Below, piece by piece: positions 6,538 to 13,245 of a DNA stretch of 22,758 nucleotides. A program made the position numbers and the translations under genes. Within the stretch, counting starts at the first letter, position 1. Every line of letters begins with the position of its first letter. Location: contig JAWAEB010000020.1 of NCBI GenBank assembly GCA_038891515.1, positions 1 through 22,758 of the forward strand, written 5' to 3'. The notes under the pieces are model-generated. The model did no database searches, was not told the origin of the DNA, and saw only the letters and a program-made list of their open reading frames with translations. This DNA comes from HRBIN01 sp038891515 (GTDB taxonomy: Archaea > Thermoproteota > Nitrososphaeria_A > Caldarchaeales > Caldarchaeaceae).

Positions 6538-6966
6538 TTGACCTCACTGTATGCCATGCTACGGAAGATCTGGAATGAGAGGAGTGGAGGCCTTGCCGCT
6601 CTCATGAGGCAGAGGATGGTGGAGTGGAGGAGGGAGCCGGCGGTGGTTAGGGTGCATAGCCCGCTCAGACTCGACAGAGCCCGCTCCCTCGGATACAAGA
6701 CAAAGAGGGGATACATTGTTTTGAGGGTGAGGGTGAGGAGAGGCGGTTTCCAGAAACCTAGGCCTAGGTCGGGTCGGCGGCCGAAGGCCATAGGTGTGAC
6801 AAGACATAAGGTGAACGTCTCGATGAAGGAAGAGGCCATCAACCGGGTTGTCAAAACCCATCCAAACCTGAAGCCTCTTGGAGCCTACCCCCTAGCACGG
6901 GACTCGCTGTACAAGTGGTTTGAGGTTGTAGCCGTGGACCCCCATCACCCAGCAACATCAACCTAG
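6538..6966 (+). CDS. rpl15e: 50S ribosomal protein L15e (eL15)
   Basis: A large-subunit protein shared by archaea and eukaryotes. The 142-residue product has YAMLRKIWNERSGG at the N-terminus (family 'Yk.i...W....'), RARSLGYKTKRGYIVLRVRVRRGG (47-70), the highly conserved centre, then PRSGRRPKAIGV and a C-terminal LGAYPLARDSLYKWFEVVAVDP segment typical of L15e ('vLnsYwv..D..yky.EvilvDP'). The start codon is TTG at 6538, chosen because the N-terminus then has the usual length. The next gene follows 18 nt downstream. At 142 residues it is shorter than most archaeal L15e proteins (about 190), because the usual C-terminal basic extension is absent. Confidence 0.92.
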   Translation: MTSLYAMLRKIWNERSGGLAALMRQRMVEWRREPAVVRVHSPLRLDRARSLGYKTKRGYIVLRVRVRRGGFQKPRPRSGRRPKAIGVTRHKVNVSMKEEAINRVVKTHPNLKPLGAYPLARDSLYKWFEVVAVDPHHPATST

Positions 6967-6984
6967 TTCCGGTGGGTTAAAGGG

Positions 6985-8190
6985 TTGGAGCTGGCTGGCA
7001 TAGTGGGCAAGCCCAATGTGGGGAAGAGCACACTATTCTCGGCTCTAACCTTGGCCAAGGTTGATATTGCCAGCTACCCATTCACCACCAGAAAACCCAA
7101 TGTGGGGATAACGTATGTCAGAGTGGATTGTGTGTGTAAGGAGCTGGGCGTGAAAGATAATCCACGCAACTCCCTCTGCATAGACGGTGTAAGACTTGTA
7201 CCCATACAGGTGATAGACTGCCCGGGAATCGTTCCCGGAGCCCATGCGGGCAGAGGGTTGGGCCTTCAGTTCCTCGACGATATTAGGCAGGCATCATGTC
7301 TGATAGTGGTGGTTGACTCGTCGGGCAGCACGGCCGACGACGGAACACTGGCAGAACCTGGCTCTCATGATCCTGTGAGGGATGTGGAACTTGTGGCTGG
7401 GGAGATGGATATGTGGATTGCCGGACTGGTTTGGAATGAGTGGCCGAGAATCTCCAGGGGTGCTGAGGCACGCCAGCTGGATCTCAGAGCTGAGCTAGCT
7501 CGTAAGCTCTCCGGCCTCGGCATCATGTTAGAGGATGTTGATGAGGTGATGAATAGCCTACAATTGGATGAGGGTAAGCCAACCGCATGGCGCTTCGAGA
7601 ACATTTTACATCTCTCAAGAGAGCTGAGGAAGATCAACAAGCCCATCATAGTCGCGGCCAATAAGGTAGACGTTGAATGGTCCAACAGGGGTGTTGAGAG
7701 GCTGAGAAGTGCAGGATATGAGGTGGTGCCCTGCTCGGCCGAGGCCGAGAGAATTCTACGCCTAGCCTCGGAGAAGTCACTAATACGCTATCTACCTGGA
7801 GATCCGGACTTCACAATTTTTGAGGAGAAGATTACGAGGGAGCAGAGGCTGGCCTTGGAGAAGATACGGGATAGGGTTCTCAAGCCATGGGGCAACACTG
7901 GCGTGCAGCAGGTGATAAACAAGGCTTATCTTGAGAGGCTTGGATACATTCCAGTCTTTCCAGTTGAAGATCCCCATACAATGACCGACCACAGTGGCAA
8001 CGTCCTCCCTGACGTATATCTTGTGAAGAGGGGCACTACGCCCAGGCAGCTGGCCTACAAGATACATTCAGACCTAGGAGAGGGCTATCTCTATGCAATA
8101 GATGCCAGAACCGGGCTCAGGCTTGGTGAGGACTACAGCCTCAAATCCCATGACATCTTATCGGTGGTCTCCGCTAAGCGAAGACCCTAG
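6985..8190 (+). CDS. Obg/YchF-type GTPase with TGS domain
   Basis: A 401-residue P-loop GTPase of the archaeal YchF/OLA1-like group, thought to bind ribosomes. Visible: G1 GKPNVGKST (8-16), the TTRKPNVG switch region, G3 DCPGIVPGAHAGRGLG, G4 NKVD (about 227-230), and a C-terminal TGS domain beginning near VYLVKRGTTPRQLAYKIHSD and running to the end. The canonical NKVD differs from the NxxE that gives true bacterial YchF its ATP preference, so GTP is the likely substrate. The start is TTG at 6985, with GGTGG at 6971-6975 as Shine-Dalgarno. It is co-directional with rpl15e. Its stop shares CTAG with the convergent rps3ae stop. Confidence 0.92.
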   Translation: MELAGIVGKPNVGKSTLFSALTLAKVDIASYPFTTRKPNVGITYVRVDCVCKELGVKDNPRNSLCIDGVRLVPIQVIDCPGIVPGAHAGRGLGLQFLDDIRQASCLIVVVDSSGSTADDGTLAEPGSHDPVRDVELVAGEMDMWIAGLVWNEWPRISRGAEARQLDLRAELARKLSGLGIMLEDVDEVMNSLQLDEGKPTAWRFENILHLSRELRKINKPIIVAANKVDVEWSNRGVERLRSAGYEVVPCSAEAERILRLASEKSLIRYLPGDPDFTIFEEKITREQRLALEKIRDRVLKPWGNTGVQQVINKAYLERLGYIPVFPVEDPHTMTDHSGNVLPDVYLVKRGTTPRQLAYKIHSDLGEGYLYAIDARTGLRLGEDYSLKSHDILSVVSAKRRP

Positions 8191-8798
8191 CCTAGCTGCG
8201 CCTCCACCACGAGAGCCCTTGAGAGGTCGCCCAGCTTTAGTATCTTGGACTTCACAATACCCACATGTCTCGGAAGCACTATCTTCTTAATCTCGTTATA
8301 AATGTCTGAGGCCGTCTTCCCCAGCACCATCTCTTGGGCTAGCTGGTCATGGGTCAGCTTGGAAGCGGTATCTGTGAGAATCTTTTTCATAAGAGCCCTT
8401 ATGGCCCTACGCTTCTTTAGGGATATCTTGGAGACGGTGAATGCGATGGAGGTCAACCTCATGACAAATCCGTCAGCTGTAGTCACGTCGAATATCATGT
8501 CAATCTTATTAGTGCCCCTCTTCACGAGACTCCTTAGAAACTCACGTCCATACTGATGACCATAGAAGACAGTCTCACATCGCTTGCCACTGACGTTTAT
8601 GATGCGGAAATTGAGGAGCAGATACTGCTTTGAAAAATCATCCGTTAGTGCATACAGACTCGTCCTAAGCACCCTACCCACCAGCTTGGCTGGGTCCGAG
8701 GCAATTGTTGAGCCAAGCCATCTTCCCCCGAAGTAGGGCGGTGCATATATGTCGTAGGACTCTTTGGGGACCCTCGACTCGCCGGCTTTCTTGGACAC
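8187..8798 (-). CDS. rps3ae: 30S ribosomal protein S3Ae (eS1)
   Basis: Small-subunit platform protein of archaea and eukaryotes. The 203-residue product has the family opening (KESYDIYAPPYFGG, 12-25), the IGRVLRTSLYALTDDFSK-like central strand (40-57), LRSLVKRGTNKID (88-100) and the KKRRAIRALMKKI helix (127-139). It starts with GTG at 8798, 25 nt after the Pcc1 gene ends, and is last in the kae1-to-rps3ae run. The pairing of pcc1 with rps3ae is common in archaea. Confidence 0.95.
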   Translation of the reverse strand: MSKKAGESRVPKESYDIYAPPYFGGRWLGSTIASDPAKLVGRVLRTSLYALTDDFSKQYLLLNFRIINVSGKRCETVFYGHQYGREFLRSLVKRGTNKIDMIFDVTTADGFVMRLTSIAFTVSKISLKKRRAIRALMKKILTDTASKLTHDQLAQEMVLGKTASDIYNEIKKIVLPRHVGIVKSKILKLGDLSRALVVEAQLG

Positions 8799-8823
8799 AG
8801 TAGGTTGGACCTACTCCGATTTC

Positions 8824-9099
8824 TTAAGGTTTTCGGACCTGTCTAGCCACACTCTCAGCTAAAGCCAACATCTGCAGCAGGTCATCCAGTGTCGCTAGCA
8901 ATGACTGGAGTGATCTCTCACACCTTATGCTGAGGATTATCTTTGAGCCCTTCAGCTCCGCACTCAGCTCCAATCCAGGTGGTAGGGGTTCGTTATCTGG
9001 GCTTATGGCGCGGAAGACGGTTTGAGACGCCTCGGCTTCGCTGAATTCCAGCTCAACCCAAGTCCTTATCGGCTCCCCCCTCATCGCCGAGGACCTCAC
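8824..9099 (-). CDS. pcc1: KEOPS complex subunit Pcc1
   Basis: The smallest KEOPS subunit; it dimerises and binds Kae1 to support tRNA t6A37 synthesis. The 91-residue product carries the Pcc1 pattern: a VELEFSEAEASQTVFRAISPDNEPLP opening (15-40), in which SPDN-x-x-LP is diagnostic, an IILSIRCERS strand (54-63) and the helix SLLATLDDLLQMLALAE (66-82), matching the family's 'tLraTlnDll..i..a'. The start (ATG at 9099, or 9084) overlaps the RecJ-like gene by 31-47 nt. With Kae1 and Bud32 in the same run, three KEOPS subunits are co-encoded. Cgi121 is not seen. Confidence 0.88.
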   Translation of the reverse strand: MRSSAMRGEPIRTWVELEFSEAEASQTVFRAISPDNEPLPPGLELSAELKGSKIILSIRCERSLQSLLATLDDLLQMLALAESVARQVRKP

Positions 9100-10525
9100 C
9101 TACACGCTTGTCGAAGTCTGCTAAAAACCTGAGAAGCCTATCCGAGGGTATCTCGGCACCAGCGGCCACGTTATGCCCACCACCACGCCCACCATGCTGT
9201 GAGGAGAGTTTGGAGAGTATCAAGCCTAGGTCAAGCCCTCTGCCCACCAGCTCTCTGTTAGCCCGGGCAGACACCTTCACATAATGCCCAGCCTCGGCTA
9301 TGGCTATCAAAGGCCTGTCCTTCGGCACCATACCGGACGAGGAGAGTATAGTGGCCACAGAGCTTATTTGCTTCTCATCTATAATCCCGCCACCCTTGAG
9401 CACAACCGTGTGGTTTAGAGCCTCTATCACGCCCGGTCTTGAGACATAGTCCATCGTCTTCGCCAGTCCTGCCCGATACTCCTCAAGCACTTTAGAAGCC
9501 TCCTCCACTATCTCACCCCGCTCACCCATGGCAACAACTATCCCTAGGTAGGCCCGGCCGGTCTTACCACAGGCGTTGAGCAGTGTGGAAAACTCCCTCG
9601 CATCCCTGAGGTAGATCCAGCCCTCCTCACCCACCAGGTCGTAGACTGTTCCAATGAGCTCATTAGCCATTTCAGCAGGTATTTTACGTGAAACCAGATA
9701 CTCCACAATACCTGAGAACAGCTTCTTCTTCTCATCTTCGGAGAGGTCTGAGAGGGTTCTCCACTGGTCGTCGTTCTTGACGGGTATTCCCAGGGATGTG
9801 ATGAAGTTGTAGCATGCGTCCTCCTTTCCTGATAGTCCAGGGATAAACGGGCTTGTTGTGCTGGCCAGCGAGATGTGGAGCGGTCTGAATGTCCTACCAT
9901 AGAGGACCAAGTCCTCATGAACCTCTAGTAGGTTATTCTCAACACCATCCCTAACAATCAACTCATTAAGTCCATACAGCCTTCTAACACTGTCCTTGTC
10001 CTGCAGGTCACCCAAGGCGCCGACCAGCGCTATGGGTGCATACTGTATGTTGGCTGGGTTAAGATTTTTGGCCACGAGATAGACTACGCCAGAGGCGCTT
10101 ATCTCAGTCGCACCATCAATACCACACAGATGCGGGTTCACATGAACCCAGCGAGCTGGCAGGGACACCCTCGCAGGCTCATGGTGGTCCAAGATAATTA
10201 CCTCCCTATCACCAAGCCTCCTGGACAGCTCCTCAATATACCCGCTCCCAAGATCCGTGAAAATCACCTTCTCAGACCCTAGGTAGCCACCGTCTAGGAG
10301 GATGAAGAATTCTTCCATCCTATGAATTGATCTGCATCTAAATCTCACCTCCTCCCGTCTAAGCGCTCCAGCAAGTATGCCTGCGGCTGAGAGTGCGTCA
10401 GCGTCGTTGTGTGTGAAGCATGCGACTTGGACGCCCTGTAATATCCAGCTCCTTATTCTCTCAGCTGCGTGGGCAGCCTCGTCCAAGAACTCTCGATGTC
10501 TATCATCCATGGATAGGGAGTTCAT
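9053..10525 (-). CDS. DHH-family single-strand exonuclease, archaeal RecJ-like (GAN/Cdc45 relative)
   Basis: A 490-residue DHH/DHHA1 phosphoesterase. The N-terminal DHH domain shows FTHNDADALSAAG (37-49, motif I), FTDLGSG (89-95, motif II), LDHHEP (112-117, motif III) and VGALGDLQDKDS (motif IV region). The C-terminal DHHA1 domain ends with GGRGGGHNVAAGA (445-457), the nucleic-acid-binding loop. All metal-binding residues needed for activity appear present, which argues for an active nuclease rather than a Cdc45-like relic. Archaeal homologues bind GINS in the replisome or act in DNA/RNA decay. It overlaps rps15 upstream (ATGA, 4 nt) and pcc1 downstream. Which RecJ paralogue it represents cannot be settled here. 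Confidence 0.9.
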   Translation of the reverse strand: MNSLSMDDRHREFLDEAAHAAERIRSWILQGVQVACFTHNDADALSAAGILAGALRREEVRFRCRSIHRMEEFFILLDGGYLGSEKVIFTDLGSGYIEELSRRLGDREVIILDHHEPARVSLPARWVHVNPHLCGIDGATEISASGVVYLVAKNLNPANIQYAPIALVGALGDLQDKDSVRRLYGLNELIVRDGVENNLLEVHEDLVLYGRTFRPLHISLASTTSPFIPGLSGKEDACYNFITSLGIPVKNDDQWRTLSDLSEDEKKKLFSGIVEYLVSRKIPAEMANELIGTVYDLVGEEGWIYLRDAREFSTLLNACGKTGRAYLGIVVAMGERGEIVEEASKVLEEYRAGLAKTMDYVSRPGVIEALNHTVVLKGGGIIDEKQISSVATILSSSGMVPKDRPLIAIAEAGHYVKVSARANRELVGRGLDLGLILSKLSSQHGGRGGGHNVAAGAEIPSDRLLRFLADFDKRVGEVLGDEGGADKDLG

Positions 10526-10956
10526 GCCAGCTGGGGCTCGAAATTTTCTGGGATTATGCCCTCCCTCTTATAATATTTGACCAGTCTTCTTATCTTGGAC
10601 TCCACCAGCTGGAGCCTATGTATATTGTGACCATCAGATGTATGGGTGCTAAGGTGTCGCTTCATCCTCCTACCCCTCTCAATAAGGCTGGCCAAATCTT
10701 CTGGTATGGGCGGTGATAGGTTGTTCTCCCTGAGAATCTTCACCAGCTTCTTTCCAGTGACCATCTTGACAAGTGGTACAGAATATTGGTCTCTGAGGAT
10801 GACGCCAATGCGGCTTGGTGGCACACCCTCTTTGGCCAGTTTGACGGCCAGACCCTCGACCTCCTCACTTGTAAGCCTAACCCACGATGGCGGTATCCTG
10901 CTTATGGGTCTTGTGGAGCCGGACCTACCGTGTTTCGCGGAATGCATCCGTGCCAT
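10522..10956 (-). CDS. rps15: 30S ribosomal protein S15 (uS15)
   Basis: Primary 16S-binding protein, archaeal form with the N-terminal S13/S15 extension. The 144-residue product begins MARMHSAKHG (archaeal S15 opening 'MARMHs...G.S.S..P'), continues with PPSWVRLTSEEVEGLAVKLA (22-41) and GVPPSRIGVILRDQYSVP (44-61), and has the S15 core near the C-terminus, including LSTHTSDGHNIHRLQLVESKIRRLVKYYKREG. It lies 36 nt after the XTPase gene and overlaps the recJ-like gene by 4 nt. The rps15-recJ order is common in archaea. Confidence 0.96.
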   Translation of the reverse strand: MARMHSAKHGRSGSTRPISRIPPSWVRLTSEEVEGLAVKLAKEGVPPSRIGVILRDQYSVPLVKMVTGKKLVKILRENNLSPPIPEDLASLIERGRRMKRHLSTHTSDGHNIHRLQLVESKIRRLVKYYKREGIIPENFEPQLA

Positions 10957-10992
10957 ACCATGCAGCCACCCAGCCTCTCCACCCGCCTTGTA

Positions 10993-11544
10993 TTAACCTT
11001 GTCTCCTAAGCCAGCGTATAAGTCTGAGGGCTGAGCGGCTTCTATGACTTACAGTCATCTTACGCCTCAAACCCAGCTCGGCGAAGGTGGTGTCATAGCC
11101 TGCGGGTATGAATATTGGGTCGAATCCGAAGCCGCTCCTACCTCTCGGAACCTCCGCTATCTGGCCTTTGACACTGCCTCTGAAGATGCGGGGTTGGGAT
11201 TTTCCGTCGTAGTAGGCTATGACCGAGACAAAGGTGGCTTTTCTATCATGTCCAACCAGCTTCACCACGCCCTCCACTCCTATCGTCCTATACACGTATG
11301 ATGAGTATGGTCCGGGGAATCCACCTAGGGAGTTGATGAAGAGCCCAGCGTCTTCAACGAACAGCGGCCTCCTCAATTGGGTGTATGCCTGTATGCTGCT
11401 GAACACCGCTATCTCCTCAAGGCTGTCAGACTGGAGTTCCAGTGTAGCCACCTTCTCGAAACCTATCGCCATTCTCTCGCTCTTAAAGATAGCCATAAAC
11501 TCCCTAGCTTTGTGGAGGTTGGACGTGGCTAGCACCACCTTCAT
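10993..11544 (-). CDS. XTP/dITP diphosphatase (RdgB/HAM1 family)
   Basis: A house-cleaning enzyme that hydrolyses non-canonical purine nucleoside triphosphates (XTP, dITP, ITP) to monophosphates. The 183-residue sequence has every family landmark: ATSNLHKAREF (6-16, substrate/phosphate loop), VEDAGLFINSLGGFPGPYSSYV (63-84, with the catalytic Asp65), SGFGFDPIFIP (137-147) and SHRSR (166-170). It overlaps the bud32 stop by 4 nt (ATGA), so it is translationally coupled. Linkage of this enzyme to KEOPS genes recurs in archaea; the functional reason is not established. Confidence 0.95.
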   Translation of the reverse strand: MKVVLATSNLHKAREFMAIFKSERMAIGFEKVATLELQSDSLEEIAVFSSIQAYTQLRRPLFVEDAGLFINSLGGFPGPYSSYVYRTIGVEGVVKLVGHDRKATFVSVIAYYDGKSQPRIFRGSVKGQIAEVPRGRSGFGFDPIFIPAGYDTTFAELGLRRKMTVSHRSRSALRLIRWLRRQG

Positions 11545-12173
11545 CTACTCCGCCTCTCCACATATCTTCCCCTACGCCTTATCTCTGCTACCTTGCCAAA
11601 TATCTTAGCCACCATCTGCTCGCCGACCACCGAGCCATACCCCTCCGTAAACCGGCTCATGAACTCGGCAGCTAGTCCTGGGAATGTGCTTACCACGGAC
11701 CTCTCCAGCAGATGAACGTCCACCCCCATCTCCTCCAGTGTGGCGTTATAGAGGCTGAGTCCGAAGTCTATCAGCCACAGACCTCCACTCTCACCCACCA
11801 TGATGTTGGACAGCGTGAGGTCACCGTGGGATATGGAGAGTTTGTGGGTGAGTCCGGCCACGGCCCCCACATCCTCAGCCACATCCAAGCCATCCCACCC
11901 GTCCTTCGCAAGGTAGTCACGCAGCTCCATACCCATTATCCGCTGCATGTAAATCGATGAGTTGGCCATGTCTAGGAAGATGATTACTGGTACTGGTACG
12001 CCGTTCTCGCTGAGGGTTGTCATGACCTTGGCCTCATGGATTGTCCTAGACTTCCTTATCCTCTCATCTATCTCTGACCTCCTATATCTCTTCGGTATTC
12101 TATGCTTTTTTATGAGCTGCCGACCCCTCCACAGAACTATGCTGACAATAGATTCTGCACCCACCCTAAGCAC
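11541..12173 (-). CDS. bud32: KEOPS complex kinase/ATPase Bud32
   Basis: A small atypical protein kinase (210 residues) that acts as the ATPase of KEOPS in t6A synthesis. Motifs: KKHRIPKRYRRSEIDERIRK (22-41) with the Bud32-specific basic loop, RTIHEAK (43-49, the paired Glu), HGDLTLSNIM (116-125, catalytic Asp and Asn) and IDFGLS (135-140, the DFG metal site). The N-terminal ATP loop is short, as in other Bud32 proteins. It follows kae1 by 17 nt and is coupled to the XTPase gene. In many archaea Kae1 and Bud32 are fused; here they are separate. Confidence 0.95.
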   Translation of the reverse strand: MLRVGAESIVSIVLWRGRQLIKKHRIPKRYRRSEIDERIRKSRTIHEAKVMTTLSENGVPVPVIIFLDMANSSIYMQRIMGMELRDYLAKDGWDGLDVAEDVGAVAGLTHKLSISHGDLTLSNIMVGESGGLWLIDFGLSLYNATLEEMGVDVHLLERSVVSTFPGLAAEFMSRFTEGYGSVVGEQMVAKIFGKVAEIRRRGRYVERRSR

Positions 12174-12190
12174 TTCACCCTCTACAAAAT

Positions 12191-13177
12191 CTAACTGCTC
12201 CAGCCCACCTCCACCTCATCTATCCTCATCCTCGGCCTCACATGACTCTCATTCACAGGAGTACGATAACCGCTCATGAAATGGAGAAGTCCCGTCCACG
12301 CTATCATGGCACCGTTGTCACCAGCTAGCTCGGGTGGGACTGTGTACACGGTCACACCTCTCTCACTGCACATGCATTCCAGCATCTCCCTCAGCCTCCT
12401 GCTCCTAGCCAAGCCTCCCACGATAAGCAGCGAGCTCTTCCCAGTATATGCCAAGGCCCTCTCCACAACCTCGGTGAGCATGCTGTAAACAGTCTCCGTG
12501 ATACTTAGGCAGACATCCTCCAGCCTCGCCCCACTCAGGAGAAGCTTTTCACAGGCAGTCAACACCCCTGAGAGGGAGATATCCATACCCTTCACCCTAT
12601 AGGGCAGTGGATAAAGAGTCGACCCCGACTCGGAAAGATTCTCGGGCGCAGGCATAGGTCCAATCCCAGCCGATATACCAAAGGCGTCCAAGCAGTTTCC
12701 AGCAGCTATGTCTAGGGTCTCCCCCAATATGCGGTACCGCCTCTCCACCAGACATGTTATCAGTGTGTTGCCTCCAGCCACATACAGGACAAGTGGGTCT
12801 CTACAGCGCGTTACCAGCTTACCCACCTCAATATGTGCTATCCCATGGTTAACCCCGACCAGAGGCTTCCCTAGGGCTAGAGAGAGGGTCCGGGCCACCG
12901 TAGCACCTGTCCTGAGGCATGGCCCCAGCCCTGGCCCCTGGGAGAATGCCACCACATCAACGGATGAGAGCCCTATACCGGCTTCACGTAGAGCCGCTAG
13001 GACTGTCTTCACCGCATTTCTCGTATGTGTTTGGGCCGCTTCTCTCGGATGAATGCCTCCCCCCCGTGGAATGTACTGACTGTTAACATTGGCCAGGATT
13101 TCACCCTGTGAGCTGGCCACACCAACTCCGAAGGTGTGTGCTGTGGACTCGATGCCCAATGCTAGGAGCCTAGACAA
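12191..13177 (-). CDS. kae1: KEOPS complex catalytic subunit Kae1 (tRNA N6-adenosine threonylcarbamoyltransferase)
   Basis: The ASKHA-fold enzyme that transfers the threonylcarbamoyl group to A37 of ANN-decoding tRNAs. The 328-residue protein has LGIESTAHTFGVG (7-19), GGIHPREAA (40-48), FSQGPGLGPCLR (78-89), the metal ligands His111 and His115 in VNHGIAHIE, Tyr132 in LYVAGGNT, GETLDIAAGN (152-161) and AGDNGAMIAW (285-294, with the metal Asp287). Two conserved spots differ: VSGGNT reads VAGGNT, and the FAR...GFPGGP region reads FGISAGIGPMPAPE (166-179). It starts with TTG at 13177 and is first in the long minus-strand run, divergent from the aIF5B gene. Confidence 0.94.
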   Translation of the reverse strand: MSRLLALGIESTAHTFGVGVASSQGEILANVNSQYIPRGGGIHPREAAQTHTRNAVKTVLAALREAGIGLSSVDVVAFSQGPGLGPCLRTGATVARTLSLALGKPLVGVNHGIAHIEVGKLVTRCRDPLVLYVAGGNTLITCLVERRYRILGETLDIAAGNCLDAFGISAGIGPMPAPENLSESGSTLYPLPYRVKGMDISLSGVLTACEKLLLSGARLEDVCLSITETVYSMLTEVVERALAYTGKSSLLIVGGLARSRRLREMLECMCSERGVTVYTVPPELAGDNGAMIAWTGLLHFMSGYRTPVNESHVRPRMRIDEVEVGWSS

Positions 13178-13205
13178 GCCAACCTAGTCATCACTGGGGT
13201 GGGAA

Positions 13206-13219
13206 GGTATTAGTTTTAC
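13206..13219. promoter_or_regulatory. Possible promoter region between kae1 and aIF5B genes
   Basis: The 68-nt divergent gap holds one AT-rich patch, GGTATTAGTTTTAC. Start sites about 26 nt away would fall near 13184 (minus, 7 nt before the kae1 TTG) and near 13241 (plus, 5 nt before the aIF5B TTG). The match to a TATA consensus is weak, so I rest this mainly on spacing. Confidence 0.3.
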
Positions 13220-13245
13220 GCCACCAGACTATTTCGGGGATAGAG

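Noticed and set aside
12708..13052. Long plus-strand frames antisense to kae1 and to other genes
   Set aside because: Many frames of 60-140 codons lie opposite strong genes. They lack family motifs and arise from the biased codon use of the real genes.
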